Assembly: GCF_022751215.1 (NCBI RefSeq)
Contig: NZ_JAICDG010000002.1
Coordinates: forward strand, 992,001-1,056,000
Direction of reading: 5' to 3'
DNA from: Actinomadura terrae
GTDB lineage: Bacteria > Actinomycetota > Actinomycetes > Streptosporangiales > Streptosporangiaceae
Length of the DNA: 64,000 bases
The notes beneath the pieces were generated by a model. The model made no database searches, was not told the DNA's origin, and saw nothing but the letters and a program-made list of their open reading frames with translations. The translations under genes were made by a program, and so were the position numbers. This document shows positions 8,760 through 17,223 of this stretch, piece by piece. Every line of letters starts with the position of its first letter. The first letter of the stretch is position 1.

Positions 8760-11549
8760 TCAGGAGCCGTACCGCGTCAGGAGCGAGCCGTACCGCTCCG
8801 AGAGCGGGGGGTTCGCCTCGGACGGGAGCGCCGACGGCAGGTCCGACCGGCGGCTCAGGCGCAGCTTGCGGTAGACGCGGGTGAGGTGCTGCTCGACGGT
8901 GCTGACCGTGATGAACAGCTTCGCGGCGATCTGCCGGTTGGTGTAGCCGTCGGCGGCGAGCGCGGCGACCCGCAGCTCGGCGTTGCTGAGCTCCTCGACG
9001 CCGGGCCGCGCCACCGGGGCGGGGACGTCCTCGGTCGCGGCGGGCGGCTGCGCCGCCGCCGGGGCCAGCGTGCACGGCGAGCGGTCCCGCACCTGCGCGC
9101 CCGACGCCTCGGCGAGCCGGTCGGCGCGGCGCGCCGTCCGGCGGGCGGTGCCGGGTTCGCCGAGGCCGCGCTGGACGCGGCTGAGGTCGTGGAGCGCGCG
9201 GGCCAGCTCCAGCCGGTCGTGCGAGCGCTGGAGCACCTCGACGGCCTCGGACAGCAGCTCGCGGCGGACCGGCAGGTCGCTGGTCCGGGCGAGGGCGCGC
9301 AGCGTGATCCCGCGCGTCCGGCGGTCCCAGGACGGGAGCATGGCGAGCTGCTCCTCGGCCAGCGCCCGGCCCTCGGCGAGGCGGCCCAGCCCGGCGTAGG
9401 CGTAGGCGGCCGAGGAGCGCCACGGCACGACCGCCGGGATGTCCAGCTCCCACCGCGCCATCAGCTCGCCGCACACCTGGAAGTCGCCGAGCGCGGCGTG
9501 CAGCCGTCCGGTGGACATGTGGAACCAGCCGCGCGCCTCCAGGTAGTGCAGGCCCGCGCGGGTCTGGAACATCGCCTCGGGGACGGCGGTGCCGAGGCAC
9601 GCCTCGGCCCCGTCCAGGTCGCCGAGCCCGAGGTCGGCCGCCACCATGCTCGCCAGCGGCAGCCCGATCGCCACGCCCCAGCTCCGGGCGGGCATGACCG
9701 CCAGCGCCCGGGACGCCTGCCGGTGCGCGGCGCGCAGGTCGCCGCGCCGCAGGTCGGCCAGCGCGCCGATGCCCGCGAGCAGCCCCTCCCAGACGGGCGT
9801 GCGGCGCACCCCGGCCTCGGCGGCGAGGGACTCGCGCCAGAACTCCGCCTTGTCCAGCGACCCGCCGTAGATCAGCGCGGCGAGCGCGGCGATGACGGGG
9901 ATCAGCGCGGAGTCGTCCGGCCGCGCGCACTGGAGCACCTTCTCGGCGCTCGTCAGCAGCTCGTCGGCGTCGTCGGAGAGCGTGTGCACCGCCGACAGGT
10001 GCGGGGCGAGCGACGGGCGCCCCGGCGCGGCGTCCGCGTCCGCCCACGCCGGGGGCACGGTGTCGGGGTAGTGGGCCCGCAGGCGGTGCAGTGCCTTGCC
10101 CGTGGCCCGCGCGTCGTGGTGGCGCAGCTCGCCGAGCAGCTCCGCCGCGTCCTGCGGGCGGCCGTGCCACAGCAGGTAGTCGACGGCTCGGACGGCGTAC
10201 CGGCCGGTGAGCAGCCCCCGCCGCACGGCGCTGCCCAGCTCGGGCAGGAGCCGTTCGGCCCCGGCGGGGTCCAGGAGCCACTCGGCGCGCGCGATCAGGG
10301 ACGTGGCGACCGCGTGCTCGCGCTCGTCGGCGCTGTGCCGCCGCGCCCGCTGGAGCAGCAGCAGCGCCCGCCGCCCGTCGCCGTCGTCGAGGGCCTGCTC
10401 GGCGGTCTCGCGCAGCACCGCCACCTCCCACGGCTCGCGCGGGCCGCCCCCGCACAGCAGGTGCTCGGTGACGGTGCCGATGGGGAAGCCCGCGTTGTGC
10501 AGCGCGGTCGCCGCCGCGGCGTGCAGCGCCGCCCGGTCGTCCGGCGGGATGCTCCGCAGGACGGCGACCAGCGCCGCCCCGTCCCGGAACCGCATGCCGT
10601 CGAGCAGCCCGGCGACCGTCAGCGTCTCGACGGCCTCGGCGACCGGGTGGCGGCTCAGCCCGAGCGTCGCCGCCAGCAGGTCGGGGGACGCGGCGTCGCC
10701 CAGGATCGCGATGGCACGTGCCACGTCGAGTTCGGGCGACTCGTACCGGTGGAGGCAGCGGACGACGGCCTCCTGGAACGCCTCGCCCGGCGCGGGCGCG
10801 CTCATCCCGCGCACGGGGTCGAGCGAGTCCTTCAGCAGGGCCTTCACCAGCAGCGGGTTGCCGCCGGTGCTGCGGTGGAACGCACCGGCGAGCCGCTGCG
10901 CGCCCGGACGGCTCGTCCGCTGGGACAGCAGCGTTCCGACCGCGAACGGCGACAGCGGCTCCAACCGGATGTAGCGGCAGTAGGGCTGCCGCATGACGTC
11001 GGTCTCCAGGATCGGATGCCGCCGCCGGGGGCCGAACAGCTCGGCGAACACCACCATGACCCGGTCCGAGCGCAGCCGCCGGACGAGGTAGAGCAGGCAC
11101 CGCAGGGACAGGTCGTCGGCGTACTCGACGTCGTCGACCGCGATCAGGACCGGCCGGTCCCCGGCGAGCCGGTGCAGCCTGCACAGCAGGTCCCGGACGC
11201 TGGGCGAGGCCAGGTGCGCGGTGGCGTCGAGGCCCGGCGAGGACAGCGCGCGGGTGAGCGCGTCGTCGAGCGGGGACAACTCGGGCTCGATGTCGCCGTC
11301 CGCCGACTCGACGTTGCGCAGCAGTTGGTCGAGCACGCCGAGCGGCAGGGCCTGCTCCGCGCGCGACGCCGCCGCGCTCAGCACCAGCGCGCCGGCGTCC
11401 ACCGCCCGCTCGGCGAGGGCGTGCAGCAGCGCGGTCTTCCCGCTCGCGACCGGACCGCCGACGATCGCGACCCGCACCGAGCCGCCGGCGCACTCCTCGA
11501 ACATCGCGTCGAGACTGGACAATTCTTTGTAGCGTTCCGCCAGGGTCAC
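8760..11549 (-). CDS. LAL-type LuxR ATPase regulator
   Basis: A 929-residue transcription factor of the large ATP-binding LuxR (LAL) class. The N-terminal P-loop is GGPVASGKTA (31-40), with a Walker B-like VLIAVDDVEYAD about 100 residues later. A long TPR-like helical middle follows. The C-terminal LuxR HTH (ELSNAELRVAALAADGYTNR...VSTVEQHLTRVYRKL) lies about 35 residues from the end. The GTG start at 11549 has only a weak GAGG-type site. It is divergent from the TetR gene, with an intervening region of about 350 bases. LAL proteins usually activate secondary metabolism or sugar-use genes; its target is not evident here. Confidence 0.92.
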   Translation of the reverse strand: MTLAERYKELSSLDAMFEECAGGSVRVAIVGGPVASGKTALLHALAERAVDAGALVLSAAASRAEQALPLGVLDQLLRNVESADGDIEPELSPLDDALTRALSSPGLDATAHLASPSVRDLLCRLHRLAGDRPVLIAVDDVEYADDLSLRCLLYLVRRLRSDRVMVVFAELFGPRRRHPILETDVMRQPYCRYIRLEPLSPFAVGTLLSQRTSRPGAQRLAGAFHRSTGGNPLLVKALLKDSLDPVRGMSAPAPGEAFQEAVVRCLHRYESPELDVARAIAILGDAASPDLLAATLGLSRHPVAEAVETLTVAGLLDGMRFRDGAALVAVLRSIPPDDRAALHAAAATALHNAGFPIGTVTEHLLCGGGPREPWEVAVLRETAEQALDDGDGRRALLLLQRARRHSADEREHAVATSLIARAEWLLDPAGAERLLPELGSAVRRGLLTGRYAVRAVDYLLWHGRPQDAAELLGELRHHDARATGKALHRLRAHYPDTVPPAWADADAAPGRPSLAPHLSAVHTLSDDADELLTSAEKVLQCARPDDSALIPVIAALAALIYGGSLDKAEFWRESLAAEAGVRRTPVWEGLLAGIGALADLRRGDLRAAHRQASRALAVMPARSWGVAIGLPLASMVAADLGLGDLDGAEACLGTAVPEAMFQTRAGLHYLEARGWFHMSTGRLHAALGDFQVCGELMARWELDIPAVVPWRSSAAYAYAGLGRLAEGRALAEEQLAMLPSWDRRTRGITLRALARTSDLPVRRELLSEAVEVLQRSHDRLELARALHDLSRVQRGLGEPGTARRTARRADRLAEASGAQVRDRSPCTLAPAAAQPPAATEDVPAPVARPGVEELSNAELRVAALAADGYTNRQIAAKLFITVSTVEQHLTRVYRKLRLSRRSDLPSALPSEANPPLSERYGSLLTRYGS

Positions 11550-11858
11550 AGGTCGGCCTCGTCAATTCCAAGTGAAAGGACACCCGGCTCGCGACCGGGT
11601 GGGACGGGATTCAGCAGGGCGAAATGGCCGTGGGGGCGCCGAGAGTTCACACCAAGAGAACAAGGGAGCCGGTTCATTAAATGTTCACTCTAACCGCTGG
11701 TATGGATAGCCCGCTCCCAGGCTCGGGCGGTGGCCTGAAGTGGTCGGGAACGGTGCGGAGGGCCACGGAGCCGTGCGCGGCGGACCGCCGCGCCGCGCGC
11801 CTCGCACCCGGCGGGACCTGCGACCATGACGGCTCCGGCGCCGCACGGCGGTGTAGTG

Positions 11859-11872
11859 TGAACCATGGTTCA
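11859..11872. promoter_or_regulatory. perfect TetR operator palindrome
   Basis: TGAACCATGGTTCA is a perfect 14-bp palindrome 29 bases before the TetR start codon, where an autoregulatory operator is expected. A 12/14 match lies before the MMPL exporter gene. Confidence 0.7.
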
Positions 11873-11901
11873 TCTTGTAAGGGCACGGAGGACGGGCGCG
11901 C

Positions 11902-12483
11902 ATGGAGAGAACACCGGGACTTCGGGCCGACGCCACCCGGAACCGGGCGAAGATCCTGCGGGCGGCGCGTGACCTGATCACCGCGCACGGCCCGCAGATC
12001 GGGATGGACGAGATCGCGCGCTCGGCCGGGGTGGCGGTCGGCACCCTCTACCGCCACTTCCCGACCAAGAACGCCCTGGTCAACGCGATCATGATCGAGA
12101 TCGAGGCCGGGGTGGTCGCCGGCCTGGAGGAGGCCGTCGCCCGCATCGAGGCCGGCGGCGGCGCGCTGCGCGAGATCGAGCTGCTGCTGCACCGGCTGGC
12201 CGTCGACCTGGCCGACGACCGGGCGATGCGCGCGGTCGCGACCCGCATCGGCGCCTACTCTCCCGACAACGTCCGCCTGCACGGCGAGGTGGCGCTGGCC
12301 CGGATGGTCGCGGCCGCGCACGCCGCCGGGGCCCTGCGTCCCGACGTCACCCCCGAGGACCTCGGCCTCCTCATCGGCACGATGCCCGGCGCCGAGATGC
12401 CCGAGCCCGCCCGCCGCCGCTGGGTGGAACTGACCCTGCGCAGCATCACGCCGTCCCCGGCCCAGGACGGCACGCCCTCCTGA
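11902..12483 (+). CDS. TetR/AcrR-family repressor
   Basis: A 193-residue repressor. The N-terminal HTH is typical (NRAKILRAARDLITAHG, then GMDEIARSAGVAVGTLYRHFPTKNALVNAI). The C-terminal ligand domain is mostly helical and not assignable to a ligand. The ATG follows GGGCACGGAGG-type purines at about 15-20 bases, and no better start is seen. The perfect palindrome just upstream suggests autoregulation. The matching site before the MMPL exporter gene suggests it controls that exporter, although the LAL gene lies between them. Confidence 0.92.
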   Translation: MERTPGLRADATRNRAKILRAARDLITAHGPQIGMDEIARSAGVAVGTLYRHFPTKNALVNAIMIEIEAGVVAGLEEAVARIEAGGGALREIELLLHRLAVDLADDRAMRAVATRIGAYSPDNVRLHGEVALARMVAAAHAAGALRPDVTPEDLGLLIGTMPGAEMPEPARRRWVELTLRSITPSPAQDGTPS

Positions 12484-12710
12484 CCGCGGTAGGTCCCCTG
12501 CGCTTAACCCCGGTGGGTGGCGTTGTACGGGGGCGGGGTCGTCGCCTGAGTCTTCAGTTTTGTGAAGCGGGGTTTGGACGCACTCGGCAGTGCCGTATCC
12601 GTTTAGGGCAGACCGGAGTTTCAGATGGTGGCGGAGGTCGAAATTCTCTGCTCTTGGCGGTGTGGACGGGCGGTGAGACGCTCACCTCCACTTCGCGAAA
12701 GGAGACCATT

Positions 12711-13628
12711 TTGCTGTCTCGACGCTCCCCGGCCAGACCCCGCCGCCTCGGCAGGCCGCGTGCGCGCAGCCGAGTTCTTGCCGCTGCGCTCACCGTGACC
12801 GTTGCCGCGGCCGTCGTCGGTGCCTCGCCCTCCGCCTCCGTCGCCTCGCCTGCCCTGGCCCCCGTCGTCACCGCCAAGTACCCACCGGCCGAGTTGGAAA
12901 TGGTGGAGGAGAGCGGGCTGGCCTCGCCCTACGAGGCCAAGATCGCCCACTGCCCTCGCGGCAAGCAGCCCGTGGGAGGCGGCTTCGACCTGCCCGAGGG
13001 CCACAGCGTGGCCGCCTCCTACCCCGTCGCCGACTCCGGCTGGCTCGTCAAGGCCCGCTCGGACCGCGGCGACCCGGCCCCCTTCGAGATGACCTGGTAC
13101 GCCATGTGCTCGATCCCGTCGAAGGGCTACAGGATCGTCAAGACCTCCGCGAAGGACGTGCCCAACAGGCATGGCGTCGGACTGGACTGCTGGAACGACG
13201 CACCCCCGTACCCCCGCCGCGAGGCCATGGTGAACGTCGGAGGCGAAGCCAAGGGCTCCACCGCAGCACTGACCGCTATCGAGATGTCGTACCAACCGTC
13301 CCGCACCTACATCTCCGGCTTCGCCGGAGGCGCTCGAACCGACGCCGACACCGTGGAGGTCGACCTCTACGTGATCTGCATCGAGCAACCCGACGGCAGC
13401 GGCGACTGGTTCCATCAAGAACGAGGTTCCTATCGCAACGGCGACGGGCCCACCTGGACCTGCCCGCGGGACAACAACGTCGTCGGTGCCGGCTTCTTCA
13501 GTTGGGAGGCATTCCTGAGGACCAGTAAGCCGCGCTCCACCGGGAACAGTGACTGGGAGCTCACCGGCGTCAATCCCCTCGCCTCCGAGTACGAGATAGA
13601 CGGTCACCTCATCTGCGAACGTTATTGA
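12711..13628 (+). CDS. secreted Cys-pair protein, unknown function
   Basis: The open frame runs further upstream, but TTG at 12711 with AAAGGAG six bases ahead gives a clean secretory N-terminus: basic residues (SRRSPARPRR), a hydrophobic stretch (VLAAALTVTVAAAVVGA), then an Ala/Ser-rich cleavage region. That makes 305 residues. The mature part has three similar modules, each with a 'C-P-x(6)-V-G-x-G-F' like start (AHCPRGKQPVGGGF; WTCPRDNNVVGAGF) and a closing C (WYAMC, VICIE, LICERY). The paired cysteines fit disulfides outside the cell. I know this pattern from uncharacterised actinomycete exported proteins. No function is assigned. Confidence 0.75.
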   Translation: MLSRRSPARPRRLGRPRARSRVLAAALTVTVAAAVVGASPSASVASPALAPVVTAKYPPAELEMVEESGLASPYEAKIAHCPRGKQPVGGGFDLPEGHSVAASYPVADSGWLVKARSDRGDPAPFEMTWYAMCSIPSKGYRIVKTSAKDVPNRHGVGLDCWNDAPPYPRREAMVNVGGEAKGSTAALTAIEMSYQPSRTYISGFAGGARTDADTVEVDLYVICIEQPDGSGDWFHQERGSYRNGDGPTWTCPRDNNVVGAGFFSWEAFLRTSKPRSTGNSDWELTGVNPLASEYEIDGHLICERY

Positions 13629-13648
13629 CCCCCATACCGCCGACCGGT

Positions 13649-13682
13649 CTGAGGGCGGTCCGAAGACAAGGGCCGCCCTCAG
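13649..13682. terminator. bidirectional hairpin terminator
   Basis: CTGAGGGCGG and CCGCCCTCAG form a 10-bp stem with a 14-base loop, between the secreted-protein gene and the convergent SDR gene. Confidence 0.65.
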
Positions 13683-13700
13683 CAGGCACGCCCGCGGTTC

Positions 13701-14423
13701 CTAGACGACTTGGGCGGTGGACGCGAGGACGACCTCGCGTATGCACACCTTCTGCGGCTGCCGGTACACGAACAGAACGGTCTCGGCCACGTCCTCCGCC
13801 GCCAGCCCGCCGCCCGCCGCCTGCTGCGACTCCGCGTGCTCGACCCGCAGGCCGTCGTCCGCGATCAGGTCGCCCATGCCGGTCGCGACGTAACCGGGCG
13901 CGACGGTGATCACCCGCGTCCCGTGCGGGGCCGCCTGCTGCCTGATCCCCTCCGACAGGATGTGCGCGGCGGACTTGGTCGCGCTGTAGACCGCCTCCAC
14001 CCCCGCCGTCTTGTACGCGGCGATCGACCCGATCGTGATCACGGTGCCGCCGCCGCGCTCGATCATCCCGGGCAGGACGGCCTGGACGCAGCCGAGCACG
14101 CCCTTGATGTTCACGTCGACCATCTGCTCCCAGTGCTCGCGCGACTGCGCGGCCGCGACCCCCGGTTGCAGGACGGCCGCGCTGTTGACCAGCGCGTCCA
14201 CCGGCCCGTACGCGGCCTCGGCCGCCTTGACCGCCGCCGCGACGGCCGCGCCGTCCACGACGTCGGCGGCCCGGCACAGCGCACGCGGCAGGCCGAGCGC
14301 CTCCAGCCGCTCGGCGCGGCGGCCCAGCAGCAGCAGCGGGTGGCCCTCGCGGGAGAAGGCGCGCGCGGTGGCGGCCCCGATCCCCGAACCGGCACCGGTG
14401 ACGACGACGAGCGGCTTGTCCAT
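13701..14423 (-). CDS. short-chain dehydrogenase/reductase
   Basis: A 240-residue classical SDR that oxidises or reduces a carbonyl/alcohol with NAD(P). The nucleotide-binding motif is TGAGSGIG at 9-16. The catalytic Ser is in TIGSIAAYK, and the Tyr and Lys in YSATK. The start ATG at 14423 has GGAAG ahead; the frame also runs upstream through the neighbouring gene in another reading, which is not coding. It begins 20 bases after the aldo/keto reductase stop, so the two form an operon. Substrate unknown. Confidence 0.9.
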   Translation of the reverse strand: MDKPLVVVTGAGSGIGAATARAFSREGHPLLLLGRRAERLEALGLPRALCRAADVVDGAAVAAAVKAAEAAYGPVDALVNSAAVLQPGVAAAQSREHWEQMVDVNIKGVLGCVQAVLPGMIERGGGTVITIGSIAAYKTAGVEAVYSATKSAAHILSEGIRQQAAPHGTRVITVAPGYVATGMGDLIADDGLRVEHAESQQAAGGGLAAEDVAETVLFVYRQPQKVCIREVVLASTAQVV

Positions 14424-14443
14424 GGCTTCCTTCCGAACGCGGG

Positions 14444-15427
14444 TCACCAGCGGTGATGTACCTGGGGACGGATGCGGGCGTCGTACAGCTCCGCCAGTGC
14501 CGTGAGGGTGCCGGCGTCCAGCTCCGGCAGGTCGGCGGCGGCGGAGTTGGCGCGGGCCTGGTCGACCGTCCGCGCGCCGGGGATCACGGTGGTCACCCCC
14601 GGCTGCTGGACGATCCACCGCAGCGCCGTCTGCGCCGGGGTCGCCCCCTCGGGCGCCAGCGCCGCGAACGCCTCCGCAGCCTCGACGCCGGTGTGGAAAT
14701 CGACCCCGGAGAACGTCTCGCCCACGTCGAACGACTCGCCGTTGCGGTTGTAGGTCCGGTGGTCGTCGGCCGCGAAGACCGAGTCGTGCCGGTACCGTCC
14801 CGACAGCAGCCCGGACGCGAGCGGCACCCGCGCGATGATCGCGACACCCTTCTCCCGCGCCGCGGGCAACACCCGCTCCAGCGGTTTGCGCCGGAACGGA
14901 TTCAGGATGATCTGGACGCTCGCCACGCCGGGGCGCGCGATCGCGGCCAGCGCCTCGTCGCACGTCTCGACGCTCACCCCGTACCCGGCGACGCGCTTCT
15001 CCTCGACCAGGGTGTCGAGCGCGTCGTAGACCTCGCCCTTGTGGAACACCGCCGTCGGAGGGCAGTGCAGCTGGACGAGATCGAGGGTCTCGACGCCGAG
15101 GTTCGCGCGGGACCGGTCCGTCCACGCGCGGAAGTTGTCCAGCGTGAACGCGGACGGATCCTGCGGGCCGCGCCGTCCGAGCTTGGTGGCGACGAACAAC
15201 TGCCCGCCCGGCCTCCCAGCCGTGTACGCGCCGATGAGTTTCTCGCTGCGGCCGTCCCCGTACACGTCGGCGGTGTCGATGAACGTCACACCGGACGCGA
15301 CGGCCGCGTCCAGGATCGCCAGCGCGTCGTCCTCCGAGACGTCGCCCCAGTCCGCGCCGAGCTGCCAGGTGCCGAGGCCGACGACCGACGCCGTCCGGCC
15401 GAGCCTGTCGAACGATCGTTGCTCCAT
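14444..15427 (-). CDS. aldo/keto reductase
   Basis: A 327-residue NADPH-dependent reductase with a TIM-barrel fold. The catalytic tetrad is readable: Asp51 and Tyr56 in IDTADVYG, Lys82 in VATKLG and His121 in VQLHCPP. The NADP-binding end is TTVIPGARTVDQARAN. MEQRSFDRLGRTASVVGLGTW at 15427 matches the usual AKR N-terminus and has GAGGACGG upstream; the longer frame start is less likely. First gene of the operon with the SDR, and divergent from the MFS gene. Confidence 0.9.
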   Translation of the reverse strand: MEQRSFDRLGRTASVVGLGTWQLGADWGDVSEDDALAILDAAVASGVTFIDTADVYGDGRSEKLIGAYTAGRPGGQLFVATKLGRRGPQDPSAFTLDNFRAWTDRSRANLGVETLDLVQLHCPPTAVFHKGEVYDALDTLVEEKRVAGYGVSVETCDEALAAIARPGVASVQIILNPFRRKPLERVLPAAREKGVAIIARVPLASGLLSGRYRHDSVFAADDHRTYNRNGESFDVGETFSGVDFHTGVEAAEAFAALAPEGATPAQTALRWIVQQPGVTTVIPGARTVDQARANSAAADLPELDAGTLTALAELYDARIRPQVHHRW

Positions 15428-15527
15428 TGGGAACCGTCCTCGCGATGCCGGGTTCTGGCAAGAAGATTGACACAACCCTCTTCTCCCGACAATGGCCGCC
15501 TGTGCCTTTGGCAGTTAGATGCCACGT

Positions 15528-15567
15528 CAGGACGTTGTTGCGCTAGGCACACTGTGGCAACGTCCTG
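15528..15567. promoter_or_regulatory. inverted repeat in divergent AKR/MFS promoter
   Basis: Perfect 10-bp arms CAGGACGTTG and CAACGTCCTG are separated by 20 bases, 24 bases before the MFS start and 100 bases from the AKR start. The position suits an operator controlling both divergent units. Confidence 0.45.
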
Positions 15568-15590
15568 GCCACACCGATTTGGGGGTCGCG

Positions 15591-16787
15591 ATGACTCACA
15601 CCCAAGAACGCCCCACCCGGACGGCACCCCCGCGCCCCCCGGCGCCCGGCGCGCTCTGGGCGGCCCGCGCACCGTTCCTGGCGACGGGCCTCGTCCTCGC
15701 CGGCTTCTTCGTCCGGGTGCCGTCGCTGAAACTCGCCTTCGGCCTCTCGGACGGACGCCTAGGACTCCTGCTGACGCTCCCCGTCCTGAGCGGCCTAGCG
15801 GCAATGCAACTGACGGGCCGCCTCGTAGCCCGCTTCGGTAGCGCCCCGATAGTCCGCGTGACAATGGCGGCCCTACCGATATCGCTCCTCTTCGTAGCGA
15901 CATCCGGAGGCCAGACCCGCCTGGCCCTCGCCCTGCTCCTCTTCGGCGCCTTGGACGGCCTGGTGGACGTCTCGATGAACGCCCACGCCATCACCGTCGA
16001 ACGCACCCTGAACCGCCGCGTGATGAACAGCTGCCACGCGTCCTGGAGCATCGGCGCCGCGGCAGGCTCCATCCTGGGCGGCCTGGCGATAAAGGCGGGC
16101 CTTTCCCTGACCGAGCATTTCCTGATCGTCGCCCTGACCTTGGTCGCGTTCACGGCCGCGACGGGCCCTTACATGCTGACGTCCAGCGCCGACCGCCTCC
16201 CGGACCGCGCCCCGAAACCGAACCACCGAACAGGCTGGACACCCCGAGTCCTCATGTTCGGCGCGGTCGGCACGATCGTCCTGGTATGCAGCGGCGTAGT
16301 CGGCAACTGGAGCGGCATCTTCCTGCACGACGAACTGGGCATGTCCCTGGCAGCGGCGTCCCTCGGCTACATCTTCTTCAGCGCCTTCGAAACAGGAGGC
16401 CGCCTGGTAGGCGACCGCCTCCAAACCCGCTTCGGAGCACCCCTCCTGATCCGCTGCGGAGCCGCCCTGGCAATCATCGGCCTGGCCACAGTAGTCCTGA
16501 GCCCCCTACCGTCCCTGGCCGTGGCAGGCTTCGCCATATTCGGCCTGGGCCTCTCCGTCCTACTCCCCATAATCTTCAGCGCGGTAGGCCACAGCGGCGC
16601 CGACACGGAAGGCGCAGCCTCGGCCCTGGCAAAAGTAAGCACCCTCACCTACACGGGCCTACTACTAGGCCCCATGGCGGTCGGCCTAATAGCCGAAAAA
16701 ACCGGCCTAACAACAACTTTAACGGGCCTACTGGCCCTACTAACAACAACCCTGGCCCTATCCCTACGCCTATTCCCCCGCCCCTAA
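15591..16787 (+). CDS. MFS transporter, bldA-type TTA codon
   Basis: A 398-residue major facilitator with about 12 hydrophobic segments. ATG at 15591 has GGGGG ahead and gives MTHTQERPTRT. MFS loop features include GLSDGRLGLLLTLP and GRLVARFGS after helix 2, a pattern seen in YbjJ-like exporters. The 3' half uses CTA, ATA and AAA codons far more than neighbouring genes. A TTA Leu codon, rare in actinomycetes and read by the bldA tRNA, lies at 16719-16721 (codon 377). This may reflect recent acquisition or relaxed codon choice. It is divergent from the AKR-SDR operon. Confidence 0.88.
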   Translation: MTHTQERPTRTAPPRPPAPGALWAARAPFLATGLVLAGFFVRVPSLKLAFGLSDGRLGLLLTLPVLSGLAAMQLTGRLVARFGSAPIVRVTMAALPISLLFVATSGGQTRLALALLLFGALDGLVDVSMNAHAITVERTLNRRVMNSCHASWSIGAAAGSILGGLAIKAGLSLTEHFLIVALTLVAFTAATGPYMLTSSADRLPDRAPKPNHRTGWTPRVLMFGAVGTIVLVCSGVVGNWSGIFLHDELGMSLAAASLGYIFFSAFETGGRLVGDRLQTRFGAPLLIRCGAALAIIGLATVVLSPLPSLAVAGFAIFGLGLSVLLPIIFSAVGHSGADTEGAASALAKVSTLTYTGLLLGPMAVGLIAEKTGLTTTLTGLLALLTTTLALSLRLFPRP

Positions 16788-17223
16788 CCCCTCACCCGGG
16801 CGCGACGACCCACTGCCACCCCCGAAGCCCAGCGGAGAAGCCGACGCCGATGCTCCCTCGTCCAACCCACCGCGTATTGCCCACCATCCCCTCGGCCACG
16901 GGGGTGACGAAAACTCCGTGCGCAGCACTACCCGCCGCTCATCCCCAAGGCGGCGACGCGAGACGGCGGCCGCAAACCGTGAGGCCTGGACGATGACGCG
17001 TCCGGCCGACGCGGGCATCTCGGCCGGGACACTCGGACCGCCTCACGCGGAATGCGGCCCACCGGAAACGGCGGATGGACACTGCGCCGCCGATGCCACG
17101 TCCGTGCCTGCCAAGAGTGCAGCGTCCCCGGCGCCAATGGCTTCGACCATTCGGGCGAGGGCGGGATGACATGGGAGCGGTGGCGGCCCCCGTGCCACGC
17201 CCCCTCGCGAGCGCGCCCAGCAG
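16788..17223. other. no gene recognised before CRISPR array
   Basis: 436 bases between the MFS stop and the first CRISPR repeat. Short frames exist on both strands, but none has a good ribosome site, codon bias or recognisable product. If the array is transcribed rightward this would be the leader, but it is not AT-rich. Confidence 0.5.

Noticed and set aside
8736..11693. Plus-strand 985-codon frame opposite the LAL regulator
   Set aside because: No domains, extreme Arg/Gln/Gly content, no ribosome site. The minus-strand gene has P-loop and LuxR HTH motifs.
13701..15473. Single minus-strand 590-codon frame suggesting an AKR-SDR fusion
   Set aside because: Only the SDR part is real in this frame. 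The N-terminal two thirds are an out-of-frame reading of the aldo/keto reductase gene, which has its own correct frame and stop.
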